A program made the translations under genes and the position numbers. 64,000 bases of DNA from FEN-987 sp964598845 (GTDB lineage Archaea; Thermoproteota; Bathyarchaeia; 40CM-2-53-6): assembly GCA_964598845.1 (NCBI GenBank), contig CAZRDM010000008.1:1-64000 (forward strand). The letters are read 5' to 3'. Below, piece by piece: positions 8,220 to 16,630 of this stretch. The notes under the pieces are model-generated. The model worked only from the letters and a program-made list of their open reading frames with translations, did not search any database and was not told the DNA's origin. The stretch's first letter is position 1, and each line of letters opens with the position of its first letter.

Positions 8220-8633
8220 GTGGGGAGAACCTACAAGGTAGGTCCCGCGGGAAGTCTTGGTACCCGATACGGAACTGTAGCGCGGAAACAATACGCTACT
8301 ATCATGAGTAGCCTCAGAGCAAAGCATGAATGCCCACAATGTCACATTGCCGCGGTGCGAAGACTGTCCGTCGGAATATGGCTGTGTGGTCATTGTGGGT
8401 TCAAGTTCGCCGGTGGAGCGTACGTGCCATCAACGAAACTCGGCGAGGTCGCCGCAAGGGCGGCGCGCGTGGGAGTTGCGGCGAGCCTTGCTGCTGAACT
8501 TCAGGCCGAGAAGGCCGTGGCGGCTGAAGCTGAACGGAAAGCAAGGGAGACAAGACGAAGACGGAAGAAAGCCGAAGGGAAAAAGGCGGAGCAACCTTCA
8601 AGAGGCCAAGATTCTGAGGACAAAGCTGAGTGA
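8220..8633 (+). CDS. rpl37ae: 50S ribosomal protein L37Ae with long charged C-terminal extension
   Basis: The first 80 residues are a normal L37Ae: MGRTYKVGPAGSLGTRYG, then a zinc ribbon CPQC...CGHC and FKFAGGAYVPST. Beyond that the protein runs on for about 55 residues rich in Ala, Glu, Lys and Arg, giving 137 residues, whereas archaeal L37Ae is usually well under 100. GTG at 8220 gives the family start; a competing ATG at 8218 is in another frame. RNA polymerase subunit Rpo12, often next to L37Ae, is not here. Confidence 0.93.
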   Translation: MGRTYKVGPAGSLGTRYGTVARKQYATIMSSLRAKHECPQCHIAAVRRLSVGIWLCGHCGFKFAGGAYVPSTKLGEVAARAARVGVAASLAAELQAEKAVAAEAERKARETRRRRKKAEGKKAEQPSRGQDSEDKAE

Positions 8634-9187
8634 TAGCCCTCACCACGGGCAGGGAAACCAGCCAACGGTTGAACAGCCTGCTCAATGACCTCGCGCATAC
8701 GATCCCTAACGCAAAGATCGTGAGACGAGGGAAGTCCAGTATCCAAGAGCTTACTGAACGCCTTGTGGGAGAAGGTGTAGACTATGCGTTGGCAATCTAC
8801 AGGACGCACGGAGGACCAGGACGTATTGAATTACTGCGTGTCCAACCTGCGGCCATGTCAGCAATTCCCCCAATGATTATGTTAAGCTCAGTCAAGCTGA
8901 GAAGAGAGTATGCGGAGCACAGTCGATACGTTGCTCAAGCTATTACCTTCGACAAAGCAATATCTGATCAAGCGCGAAGGTTCTGCGAAGTCCTTTCCAG
9001 AGTGCTAAGACTTCCTACTTTGAATCTGCACGCAGACACGAGGCTGAAAAGTACATTGCATGTAAGCGAAAGGACAGATGGACTTATTCAACTTGTGGCA
9101 ACTTCTCCTGCTCAAAGGCAGGTGGGACCACGTCTGCTAATTTCAAGACTTATCTGGGACCTACATGCCTCGAAACAAGAAATCTGA
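8630..9187 (+). CDS. Brix domain ribosomal biogenesis protein (archaeal Imp4-like)
   Basis: A 185-residue single-domain Brix protein. Archaeal members are relatives of Imp4/Rpf proteins that bind rRNA during subunit assembly. LTTGRETSQRLNSLLNDLAHTIPNAKIVRRGK is the standard family opening, in the usual position after L37Ae and before Pcc1. GTG 8630 overlaps the L37Ae stop (GTGA). Its 3' end overlaps pcc1 by 23 bases. Confidence 0.9.
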   Translation: MIALTTGRETSQRLNSLLNDLAHTIPNAKIVRRGKSSIQELTERLVGEGVDYALAIYRTHGGPGRIELLRVQPAAMSAIPPMIMLSSVKLRREYAEHSRYVAQAITFDKAISDQARRFCEVLSRVLRLPTLNLHADTRLKSTLHVSERTDGLIQLVATSPAQRQVGPRLLISRLIWDLHASKQEI

Positions 9188-9461
9188 AGCAAGAGCCAAG
9201 CTACGTGTCCGCTTTAAGTCTACTAGACAACTTATCGCGATAACCAGAGCCCTAGAGCCCGAACTTGCCCATCCTGCCGGCGAGAAGGCAAGGGCGAGAA
9301 TCGTAAAGCATGGAAAGTCGATGATCGTACACTTCGAGGCGAAGGATTCCGCGTCCCTCCGTGCCATTCTGAGTTCTTACCTACGCGTCCTCGCAGCCTC
9401 CTTCAAGGTGACAAGCGAGTTGTCGGAGTTCGAGCGCTCAAGGCGAGACGAAAATCGTTAA
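9165..9461 (+). CDS. pcc1: KEOPS complex subunit Pcc1
   Basis: A 98-residue protein with the Pcc1 pattern: a first strand KLRVRFKSTRQL, helix, KSMIVHFEAKDSASLRAILSSYLRVL. Pcc1 is the dimerising, tRNA-binding subunit of KEOPS, which makes the t6A modification of tRNA. It starts within the end of the Brix gene, as in other archaea. Prefoldin beta, which often follows, is absent. Confidence 0.88.
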   Translation: MPRNKKSEARAKLRVRFKSTRQLIAITRALEPELAHPAGEKARARIVKHGKSMIVHFEAKDSASLRAILSSYLRVLAASFKVTSELSEFERSRRDENR

Positions 9462-9497
9462 CAATTCGCAGTACAGTACTAGTCCGGCTGATTCCAT

Positions 9498-10715
9498 ATG
9501 ATAGAGCACTTGGATGAAGAGATGCGGAAGAGAAAGGTGGAAGCCATCTGTGTTCTGGGAGATACGACCCTTGCAAATCCTGATCTTACTTATGTTGTTG
9601 GAGGTAGTCTTCCTAGGGGAGGAGTGTATTTCAAGCGAGCGAGATCGGATTCCCTTCTTGTCACGAACAACTTAGATCTAGGGCTAGCGAAGAAATACGG
9701 CAGAGTGAAGAGGATAGAAACCTTCACGGATCGCGGTTTCGAGAAACTGGCAGCGAAGCATGGTCGGACAAAAGCCTTGCCGCTGTTCATCGCATCTGTG
9801 TTAAGAGAAAAGGGCGTCAAGGGTAGCGTGGTGGTGTTCGGTCGCAATGACCTTGCTACGGGCGTCAATCTTGTTGACGAGCTGAGAAGAGTTGGCGTCA
9901 AAGCTCGGGGTGAAAGTTCACCCACAATTCTCGAAGTTGCGCGTGAAACCAAGCGCTCCGAGGAAATCGAGGAGATCAGATGCGTTGGGAGAAAAACTGC
10001 CGCGATTGTTGACGAAGTGGTTGAAGCCTTGCGCAACTTGAAACGCAAACGAGGACACTTGCAGTTGGGAAGGCAGCGTGCAACCGTAGGTTTGTTCAAG
10101 ACACTGATCTCGTCGAGGTTCGCATCCCAAGAACTGATTGCCCCGGAGGGAACCATATTCGCAACGGGTCCTTCATCTGCCGAAGGCCACAACATGGGGG
10201 TTTCAGCGGACGAGATAAGAGAGGGAAGATTGATTGTGTTCGATCTATTTCCGCAGGCTGAAACCGGCTATTGGTTTGACTTGACCCGATCGTTCATTGT
10301 CGGTAGAGCAGATTCCAAGGCAAGACGCCTCTACGACACTGTGAGAGAGGCTCAGGAGGCGAGCCTAGATTTCTTGAGAGAAGGCGTGACGGGTGAGGAG
10401 GCAATGTCTAGGGCTTGTGGGGTTATTGAACGGGCAGGATTTCGGACTTTGAGAGAAATATATCAGGGCAGGGCGAAGAGTATTGGGTCTGGATTCAATC
10501 ACTCGCTGGGGCACGGAGTGGGGCTTACCATCGGAGAGCGGCCATATCTATCATTCTTAAGTAAGGACCGGTTGAAACGGAGGGAAGTTGTTACGGTGGA
10601 GCCGGGTGTTTACCTGCGGGGCTACGGTGGTGTGAGAATCGAGGATACCGTGGCGATAACTCATAAAGGGGTCGATAACCTAGGTAGAGTCAGCAATGAA
10701 TTTGAATTGGCGTAG
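9498..10715 (+). CDS. M24 family metallopeptidase (Xaa-Pro dipeptidase/aminopeptidase-like)
   Basis: A 405-residue peptidase with an N-terminal creatinase-like domain (about residues 1-145) and a C-terminal pita-bread domain. The five metal ligands are visible in order: Asp in VFDLFPQAE, Asp in YWFDLTRSF, His in LGHGVGL, Glu in VTVEPGVY and Glu in GGVRIEDTV. It should cleave Xaa-Pro dipeptides or N-terminal residues before proline in peptide recycling. ATG 9498 follows pcc1 by 36 bases. The exact substrate is not decided by sequence. Confidence 0.9.
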   Translation: MIEHLDEEMRKRKVEAICVLGDTTLANPDLTYVVGGSLPRGGVYFKRARSDSLLVTNNLDLGLAKKYGRVKRIETFTDRGFEKLAAKHGRTKALPLFIASVLREKGVKGSVVVFGRNDLATGVNLVDELRRVGVKARGESSPTILEVARETKRSEEIEEIRCVGRKTAAIVDEVVEALRNLKRKRGHLQLGRQRATVGLFKTLISSRFASQELIAPEGTIFATGPSSAEGHNMGVSADEIREGRLIVFDLFPQAETGYWFDLTRSFIVGRADSKARRLYDTVREAQEASLDFLREGVTGEEAMSRACGVIERAGFRTLREIYQGRAKSIGSGFNHSLGHGVGLTIGERPYLSFLSKDRLKRREVVTVEPGVYLRGYGGVRIEDTVAITHKGVDNLGRVSNEFELA

Positions 10716-10730
10716 AGGAGGTCTGAAGAG

Positions 10731-11219
10731 CTGGAGACCAAGCTTGTAGGCGTGAAAGTTCCAGAGGGATGTAACGCAATCCTAGGGCAAAGCCATTTCA
10801 TAAAAACCGTGGAAGATCTACATGAAGCCCTCGTTAACGCCGTTCCTAACGTAAAGTTTGGACTGGCATTCTGCGAATCGAGTGGCCCCTGCTTGGTTCG
10901 ATTTGAAGGAAACGACGAAGAACTCAAAGAGTTAGCATCAAGAACAGCATTAGAACTTTCCGCAGGTCACGCTTTCATCATTTTCATCCGAAACGCGTAC
11001 CCAATCAACGTCTTGGATAAAGTGAAGGCGGCTCCAGAAGTCTGCAATATTTACTTGGCGACCGCAAACCCATTTCAAGTTATCTTAGCCGAGACAGAAC
11101 AAGGCAGAGGTATCTTGGGTGTTATAGACGGACACGCTTCGAAGGGAATAGAAACCGAAAGAGACGCGGCAGAGCGAAAGGAGTTGCTCAGGAAGATAGG
11201 TTATAAACTCTCCTCATGA
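10731..11219 (+). CDS. adenosine-specific kinase family protein (PF04008)
   Basis: A protein of about 162 residues with the family hallmark GQSHFIKTVEDLHEALVNAVP and KFGLAFCESSGPCLVRFEGND, matching the archaeal adenosine-specific kinase family, whose physiological role is poorly known. GTG at 10752 gives 155 residues but loses the first family strand. In frame upstream, ETKLVGVKVPEG follows CTG at 10731, which stands eight bases after a perfect GGAGGT (10717-10722). CTG is therefore the likely start. It is convergent with cysS, overlapping by six bases. Confidence 0.85.
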   Translation: METKLVGVKVPEGCNAILGQSHFIKTVEDLHEALVNAVPNVKFGLAFCESSGPCLVRFEGNDEELKELASRTALELSAGHAFIIFIRNAYPINVLDKVKAAPEVCNIYLATANPFQVILAETEQGRGILGVIDGHASKGIETERDAAERKELLRKIGYKLSS

Positions 11220-12656
11220 GTCAGTCGAAGCCTTAGAGGAAATCAGATACCAACGAACGCCGCTGGGAGTGTCTTCCAAGCCGATTCCGATTTTCTTCAG
11301 CTGAGCGCGGATGCTGTCTGAAGTGGCCCAGTCATCCTTCCTACGAGCGTCATCTCTAATCCTCAACACCAAATCCAACAGTCCTTCGAAGGCCCTTTTT
11401 TGTGGTGTGTAAGGTCGTTCAAATATGCCGAAGATCGAGCCAAAGTAGTCAAGTGTCTTCACAGTAAGTTCCAGTGACTGCCTCCCCATTCGGCGTGTTG
11501 CGAGAGGTTCGATCTCCTTCGCAAAGCCTATGAATGCTGCGAGTGCGCGAGGAGTATTGAAATCATCGTCCATCGCCTCGTCGAAGTTCGCTTTAGTCTG
11601 ATTTGACAACCGCTCGATGTCCTTGTCAACCTCGCCGTGTTCTGGAGAATCAGTCATCTCAAGCAGCTTCTTGAAATGGTTATAAACGGAACGCAACTTG
11701 TCAAGAACCTCTTCGGCCTGAGCGATGTTGGCTTCGGCAAATTCTAGTGAGCTTCGGTAATGGCTCATTGCGTAGTACAATCGCAGAGCCTCTGCGTCGT
11801 GTCTGTGAAGTGCCTCCTTGATCGTGATGAAATTGCCCATAGACTTACCCATGCGAGCTCCAGCGATCGTTAGGAGACCGGCGTGCAACCAGTAGTGCAC
11901 CAAGGGTTTCACGCCAGTAGCTACCTCGGCCTGAGCAATCTCAGCTTCATGATGCGGGAATATGAGATCCAGTCCGCCGCCATGCAAATCGTACTGTGGT
12001 CCGAAGTAGGTCGTAGTTATTGCTGTATCCTCAATATGCCATCCAGGTCTGCCTCTCCCCCAAGGGCTTTCCCAAGATGGTTCTCCGGGTTTATGGCTCT
12101 TCCAGACCGCGAAGTCGACCACGTTCCTCTTCCGCGTATCAGGATCGATTCTGTGAATTTTCAGTTGTTCTATGTTCTGCCGCGACAGTCTCCCATAATT
12201 GGCGAATTTCGAGACATCGTAGTATACGTCGCCGTCAACTTGGTATGCGTAATTCTTCTCGAAAAGCGTGGAGATCTGGGCGATGATCTCGGGTATGTGT
12301 TCGGAGGCCTTAGCATAGAGATTCACGCTCGTTATGCCAAGCGCTTCCATGTCGCGGAAGAACTCTCTGGTAAAACGATCCGCTAGTACTAATGCATCTT
12401 CACCTGAAGCGGTCGCGCGGTTGATTATTTTGTCGTCAATGTCTGTTATGTTCATGAGATAGAACACGTTGTAGCCTCTGGCTCGCAGATACCGAGCAAT
12501 GATGTCATAAGCAATGTATGTTCGAGCATGGCCGATGTGACTATGGTCATAGACGGTTGGACCGCACACGAACATTCGAACACGCTTTCTGCGTAGAGGT
12601 CTGAATTCCTCAACGGAACGCGACATAGTATTATATACTCTCAGAACCAAACGCAT
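11214..12656 (-). CDS. cysS: cysteinyl-tRNA synthetase
   Basis: A class I synthetase that charges tRNA-Cys. The start LRVYNT, CGPTVYDHSHIGHARTY (HIGH motif), the KMSKS loop as RMGKSMGN, and LHGGGLDLIFPHHEAEIAQ are all present. The family zinc ligand normally in WHIEC is Asp here (WHIEDTA), which may be a variant site. ATG at 12656 is chosen because GGGAG precedes it by a few bases and the family start follows at once. A TTG at 12713 would add 19 non-family residues. The C-terminal DALR-like anticodon domain is present. Confidence 0.95.
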   Translation of the reverse strand: MRLVLRVYNTMSRSVEEFRPLRRKRVRMFVCGPTVYDHSHIGHARTYIAYDIIARYLRARGYNVFYLMNITDIDDKIINRATASGEDALVLADRFTREFFRDMEALGITSVNLYAKASEHIPEIIAQISTLFEKNYAYQVDGDVYYDVSKFANYGRLSRQNIEQLKIHRIDPDTRKRNVVDFAVWKSHKPGEPSWESPWGRGRPGWHIEDTAITTTYFGPQYDLHGGGLDLIFPHHEAEIAQAEVATGVKPLVHYWLHAGLLTIAGARMGKSMGNFITIKEALHRHDAEALRLYYAMSHYRSSLEFAEANIAQAEEVLDKLRSVYNHFKKLLEMTDSPEHGEVDKDIERLSNQTKANFDEAMDDDFNTPRALAAFIGFAKEIEPLATRRMGRQSLELTVKTLDYFGSIFGIFERPYTPQKRAFEGLLDLVLRIRDDARRKDDWATSDSIRAQLKKIGIGLEDTPSGVRWYLISSKASTDS

Positions 12657-12975
12657 TACTCCCGTACGTTTGAAAAAACTCAGACGACAAAGATTGATGG
12701 TCTTCGCTGTCAATCAAGTCCTGCAATCTGGCGCGCTTCGCAAACGCGGCCACCCATCGTCTTCGCCGCCAATTCACGTGAGAGGTTAGATCTAATTAAA
12801 GTTGCGTCAGCCTCACCGTCCTCCTTGGATTGACGATCTTTCGTGTCCGCAATCAGACCAGTGTTCTTTCCAACCTGTCGAGAACACGTGCACCTCTTGG
12901 TCATTCACGCGTTTCTTACCCTCACACATATATTGAACCAGATGTCCCAAATCTGCAAGATGGTTGATTGTTGAC
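12657..12975. other. intergenic region between divergent cysS and aIF2-gamma
   Basis: About 320 bases. Minus-strand short frames (12710-12904 and 12813-12995) resemble no family I know and overlap each other in different frames, so I do not call them. A minus-strand TATA-like TTTAATTA around 12794-12801 may drive cysS with a long leader, and ATATATT at 12928-12934 is the likely plus-strand box for aIF2-gamma. No RNA gene was seen. Confidence 0.5.
12928..12934 (+). promoter_or_regulatory. TATA-like box upstream of aIF2-gamma
   Basis: ATATATT lies 48 bases before the ATG at 12976. Transcription would begin near 12957, leaving a leader of about 20 bases. Assigned from sequence and spacing. Confidence 0.45.
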
Positions 12976-14247
12976 ATGGCACAAACGGTTCTCAAGTCTG
13001 AGAGGAAAGGGGAAGAGCTGATTGTTCAGCCCGAGGTGAATATTGGAACCCTGGGCCATGTCGACAATGGGAAGAGTACTCTTGTGCAAGCCATAACAGG
13101 TGTGTGGACTGCTCGTCACTCGGAGGAACTCAGAAGAGGTATCACCATCAGGATCGGTTATGCTGACGCGACGATTTACAAGTGCCCGAAATGTCGTGCG
13201 CCCAGCAACTATACGACCCAAAGAAAGTGCCCAAACTGCGGAAGCGAAACGAAGTTCAAGCGCGCAGTGAGCTTCGTTGATTGCCCGGGTCATCATAGTC
13301 TTATGGTCACCATGCTTTCGGGTTCGGCTCTTATGGATGGAGCATTGTTTGTCTTGGCAAGCAATGCCAAATGTCCCCAAGCCCAAGACCGAGAGCATCT
13401 GCTAGCTGCAGAGAGCGTAGGAATCAAGAACCTAGTGATAGTACAGAACAAGATCGACGTAGTAAGCAGAGAAAGAGCCCTTGAGAACTACCAGGAAATT
13501 GAAGCGTTCGTGGAAGGGACAATAGCCGAGGAGGTGCCCATTATTCCAATCTCGGCTCAACACGGAACAAACGTTGACTTCTTGCTCCGAGAGATTGAGG
13601 AAAGGATTTCGACGCCGAAACGAGAGCTGAACGCATCTCCCCAGATGTATGTTCTGAGGTCGTTCGACGTAAACAAGCCTGGCACGGAGGTAGACGACCT
13701 CGTAGGCGGCGTCATTGGCGGGTCAATAATTAGAGGAGCCATTCGCATCGGTGATGACATTGAGATCAAGCCTGGAATCCCAGTTCAGGAAGGGGGAAGA
13801 ACCAAGTATGAGCGCCTCATCACTTCCATTAGAAGTCTCAGTGTTAGCATGGGGCCCGTTCAAGAAACCAGAAGCGGCGGCCTCGTAGGTATCGGAACTG
13901 ACCTCGACCCCTCACTCACAAAATCTGATGGCCTCGTTGGTAGCGTAGTCGGGAAGGTGGACACACTCCCGCCCACCCTTGAAAAGGTCACCTTAGATGT
14001 CAAGCTTTTCGAAAAGGTGGTAGGCACTGAACTTGCCGTTCCTGTCGAGAAGATAAGAACGAACGAAGCCCTCGTACTTAACATAGGGACCACGGTGACT
14101 TCCGGAATGGTGAGCTCTGCGAGAGAGAACATAGTAGATATCAGCCTCAGGAAACCCGTCTGCGCCGAGGCCGGTGCGAAGGTGGCAATTAGTCGCAGAA
14201 TCGCCGATAGCTGGCGACTGATTGGCTTTGGAAATCTGAGGGCCTAA
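12976..14247 (+). CDS. eif2g: translation initiation factor 2 subunit gamma
   Basis: A GTPase of about 423 residues that carries initiator tRNA to the small subunit. The P-loop region reads GHVDNGKSTL (Asn and Ser where many homologs have His and Thr). A zinc knuckle CPKC...CPNC, then DCPGHHSLM (G3), QNKIDVV (G4) and the two beta-barrel domains follow. VWTARHSEELRRGITIRIGYAD is a clear gamma-subunit signature. ATG 12976 is preferred over TTG 12964. It begins a run of five plus-strand genes. Confidence 0.96.
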   Translation: MAQTVLKSERKGEELIVQPEVNIGTLGHVDNGKSTLVQAITGVWTARHSEELRRGITIRIGYADATIYKCPKCRAPSNYTTQRKCPNCGSETKFKRAVSFVDCPGHHSLMVTMLSGSALMDGALFVLASNAKCPQAQDREHLLAAESVGIKNLVIVQNKIDVVSRERALENYQEIEAFVEGTIAEEVPIIPISAQHGTNVDFLLREIEERISTPKRELNASPQMYVLRSFDVNKPGTEVDDLVGGVIGGSIIRGAIRIGDDIEIKPGIPVQEGGRTKYERLITSIRSLSVSMGPVQETRSGGLVGIGTDLDPSLTKSDGLVGSVVGKVDTLPPTLEKVTLDVKLFEKVVGTELAVPVEKIRTNEALVLNIGTTVTSGMVSSARENIVDISLRKPVCAEAGAKVAISRRIADSWRLIGFGNLRA

Positions 14248-14250
14248 AGA

Positions 14251-14658
14251 TTGCCTGTCAAAGTGGTTTTGGATTCAAACTTCCTTATGATTCCATTCCA
14301 ATTCAATTTGGATATTTTCCAAGAGATAGAATATCTTCTTCAGAAGAAGGTGGATTTCATAGTTCCTTCTGCCGTCAAAACCGAGTTGACGAATATTTCT
14401 TCGAGGGGTGGGGAAGGGGCACCCGAGGCGTCCTTGGCTCTTCAGCTTGCATCTCGTTGCCGTGTCGTGGAAGTGACACTTGTAAGGGGGGAGACTGTTG
14501 ATGATGCGATCGTTAAAGCTTCCCAGAAGTTGCGTGCCGTCGTCGCCACTACAGATATCGCTCTGAAGAAGAGGTTAAGAGATATTAGCGTTCCTGTCGT
14601 CTACCTGCGTGACAAATCAAAATTAGAGGTCGAAGGAGTAGAACCTGCCTACTTCTAG
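14251..14658 (+). CDS. PIN-domain endoribonuclease, Fcf1/Utp24-like (COG1412)
   Basis: A 135-residue PIN domain. The conserved acidic residues appear in VVLDSNFLMIPFQF (first Asp), SAVKTEL (Glu) and VATTDIALKKRLRD (later Asp). Members of this family are predicted rRNA-processing nucleases. It begins with TTG three bases after the aIF2-gamma stop and precedes rpo7, a conserved archaeal arrangement linking translation and transcription genes. Confidence 0.88.
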   Translation: MPVKVVLDSNFLMIPFQFNLDIFQEIEYLLQKKVDFIVPSAVKTELTNISSRGGEGAPEASLALQLASRCRVVEVTLVRGETVDDAIVKASQKLRAVVATTDIALKKRLRDISVPVVYLRDKSKLEVEGVEPAYF

Positions 14659-14693
14659 AAAATGCGATGGATGATTGCTCAGAGGTCGGAGAA

Positions 14694-15269
14694 ATGTTCA
14701 GACTCGTAACCGTAGAAGACATTGTCCGGATCCCTCCTCAGCGTTTCGGACATCCCATCGACAAGGCTGCGAAAGAACAGATTAAACTGAAATACGAAAA
14801 TGTCGTGGACGAGGAACTAGGATACGTCATCTTGGTTGTCGATGTTGACGTGGATCCGGTTGGCAAGATTCTTCCCGGAGAGGGTTCAACCTATCACAAG
14901 GTTACTTTCAAACTGCTCTCATTCTACCCGGAGATGCATGAGGTTGTCGAGGGGGAAGTAGTGGAGGTAACAGACTTCGGTGCTTTCGTGCGGATTGGTC
15001 CGGAGGATGCGCTCCTCCACGTTTCACAAATCATGGACGATTACATTTCCTTTGATGAAAAGCATGGAGTATTGGTAGGTAAGGAATCCCAGAGGAAGCT
15101 TGGTAAGGGCGATATGGTCAGAGGAAGGATCATAGCTGTAAGTTTTCCGCGCGGGGGAGCCGGGGGTAAGATCGGTATCACGATGCGCCAACCGTTCCTC
15201 GGCAAACTAGACTGGATTGAAGCAGACATCAAACGGACAAAGGTGGTCCGCGAGGAGAAGGCCACTTGA
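14694..15269 (+). CDS. rpo7: DNA-directed RNA polymerase subunit Rpo7 (RpoE1)
   Basis: The stalk subunit of archaeal RNA polymerase, about 191 residues. It starts MFRLVTVEDIVRIPPQRFG, has an N-terminal tip domain and an S1/OB domain (VVEGEVVEVTDFGAFVRIGP, DALLHVSQI). ATG 14694 follows GGAG by a few bases and gives the standard start, while ATG 14667 would add nine atypical residues. It overlaps spt4 by four bases. With Rpo4 it contacts nascent RNA. Confidence 0.95.
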   Translation: MFRLVTVEDIVRIPPQRFGHPIDKAAKEQIKLKYENVVDEELGYVILVVDVDVDPVGKILPGEGSTYHKVTFKLLSFYPEMHEVVEGEVVEVTDFGAFVRIGPEDALLHVSQIMDDYISFDEKHGVLVGKESQRKLGKGDMVRGRIIAVSFPRGGAGGKIGITMRQPFLGKLDWIEADIKRTKVVREEKAT

Positions 15270-15451
15270 CTGACAAGGCCTGCAAGAATTGCCGATTCAT
15301 AAGCAGCGGAGCGGTTTGCCCCAACTGCAAGTCAACCAACCTAAGCGACGACTGGAGCGGTCTTGTGATAGTGCTAGATCCATCGAATTCTGAAGTAGCA
15401 AAGAAGATGGGAATCACATCGGCCGGCCGGTACGCATTGAGAGTCCGGTGA
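15266..15451 (+). CDS. spt4: transcription elongation factor Spt4 (RpoE2)
   Basis: A 61-residue zinc-ribbon protein with CKNC...CPNC, then DWSGLVIVLDPSNSEVAKKMGI and a closing AGRYALRVR. Spt4 pairs with Spt5 to make archaeal RNA polymerase processive. It starts with TTG inside the end of rpo7, an arrangement seen throughout archaea. Confidence 0.95.
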   Translation: MTDKACKNCRFISSGAVCPNCKSTNLSDDWSGLVIVLDPSNSEVAKKMGITSAGRYALRVR

Positions 15452-15470
15452 CCAAGACAACGCTAACAAG

Positions 15471-15998
15471 TTGTCCATCGTGCCCGCCTTTGTTCTAACG
15501 GAAAAACAGAGAGAAAAGCTGAAGCAGCCTTTAGGCGAGTTGGTTCGCGGCCTCCCACAAGATTGTAATCTTGTTCTCAAGAAGGTCATAGAAGAAGAGG
15601 AACCGATCCGTTTAGTCCTAGTAGGAGACGCCGTTTCCAGGTTGGCTATCGAATCGGGTATCAAGCCGAACGTCATCGTCATCGATAAGAGAGAGAGAAG
15701 ACAGGAAGCAAGATCATTTGATCATAGAGCCATACATCGCTATTGGGCCTGCAACCCCGCCGGAACTATAGACCTCCGCGCATGGGATACAGTCGAGGAG
15801 GCTATGAGGAAGAGCAATGGGCTCGTCTTAGTGGACGGCGAGGAGGATCTTCTAACACTGGTAGCGATTCTCGCCGCGCCCTCCGGCTCTCTGGTGGTGT
15901 ATGGTCAACCCGATCAGGGAATTGTCCTTGTCCGCGTTTCGGTCCAAAAGAAAAGAGAGATTGAGGAGACAATCGAGCGAATGGAGAGAAGAAGCTAG
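15471..15998 (+). CDS. GTP-dependent dephospho-CoA kinase (DUF359, COG1909)
   Basis: A 175-residue member of the DUF359 family, the archaeal enzyme for the last step of coenzyme A synthesis, phosphorylating dephospho-CoA with GTP. Family segments are RLVLVGDAVSRLAIESGIKPNVIVID, NPAGTIDLRAWDTV and VDGEEDLLTLVAIL. TTG at 15471 starts it 19 bases after spt4. In many archaea this gene continues into S24e/S27ae; here those genes are inverted and converge on it. Confidence 0.88.
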   Translation: MSIVPAFVLTEKQREKLKQPLGELVRGLPQDCNLVLKKVIEEEEPIRLVLVGDAVSRLAIESGIKPNVIVIDKRERRQEARSFDHRAIHRYWACNPAGTIDLRAWDTVEEAMRKSNGLVLVDGEEDLLTLVAILAAPSGSLVVYGQPDQGIVLVRVSVQKKREIEETIERMERRS

Positions 15999-16000
15999 AG

Positions 16001-16192
16001 TTACCTCTTGGCCTTAACGAAGTCAGTAAAGCTACAAGACCCACAAGTCCAGCGTTCGAGGGGGCCCTTATGAAAGGCCATAATGCTCCCGCAGCGCGGG
16101 CACTTTCTGTTTCTTAGTCTGATGGTTCCCTTCTGAGGATCCAGCTCATAGAGGCTGCTTAACCTAGCTCTGCTCTCTTTCTTCTCGGCCAC
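16001..16192 (-). CDS. rps27ae: 30S ribosomal protein S27ae
   Basis: A 63-residue zinc-ribbon ribosomal protein with CPRCGSIMAFHKGPLERWTCGSC. Archaeal S27ae lacks the ubiquitin fusion found in eukaryotes, as here. It ends two bases from the convergent dephospho-CoA kinase gene and follows S24e by 15 bases on the minus strand. Confidence 0.94.
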   Translation of the reverse strand: MAEKKESRARLSSLYELDPQKGTIRLRNRKCPRCGSIMAFHKGPLERWTCGSCSFTDFVKAKR

Positions 16193-16207
16193 TTCGTTTC
16201 GCTCTCC

Positions 16208-16621
16208 CTAACTCTTCTTCTGCTGATCTCCAGGAGGCTTCAAATCCTGCTTCCGTTTCTCTTCAAGGGGCTTGGCTGCCTTAGGCTTCGCTCCCTCTTT
16301 CTTGCTCTCCTGTTCTCTAACCCGTTTCCGCTCCTCGGATGGCAGATTGCGGATCTGTATGTACTTCGGCACTATGCTCTTTGCTGTATCAGCATCGTCG
16401 TAGACCTGTACCTCACATAGAGCATTCTGCGTTCCGGTTCTTGTTTCAATGTTGACTACGTAAACATTTTCAGGTTTCGTGCTGTACTTTGCGGCAATAG
16501 CTTTTCGTACATCCACTCTGGAGGGTGTACCTCGCTTGTCGTGGTCAACTTGAAGGAAGATTTCTTTCCTCTTCAGCAAGGGGTTGTAGCTGTCTTGCCT
16601 CACTTTGAAATCCACGACCAT
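16208..16621 (-). CDS. rps24e: 30S ribosomal protein S24e
   Basis: A 137-residue protein. KVRQDSYNPLLKRKEIFLQVDHD and GTPSRVDVRKAIAAKYSTKPENVYVV are standard S24e. The last 35 residues are a Lys/Glu/Pro-rich tail longer than in most archaeal homologs. It sits between S6e and S27ae on the minus strand, with only nine bases after S6e. Confidence 0.94.
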   Translation of the reverse strand: MVVDFKVRQDSYNPLLKRKEIFLQVDHDKRGTPSRVDVRKAIAAKYSTKPENVYVVNIETRTGTQNALCEVQVYDDADTAKSIVPKYIQIRNLPSEERKRVREQESKKEGAKPKAAKPLEEKRKQDLKPPGDQQKKS

Positions 16622-16630
16622 GTAGCCTCA

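Noticed and set aside
12710..12995. small minus-strand frames upstream of cysS
   Set aside because: Two overlapping frames in different phases, no recognised motif beyond scattered Cys, and the region carries the promoters of the two flanking genes.
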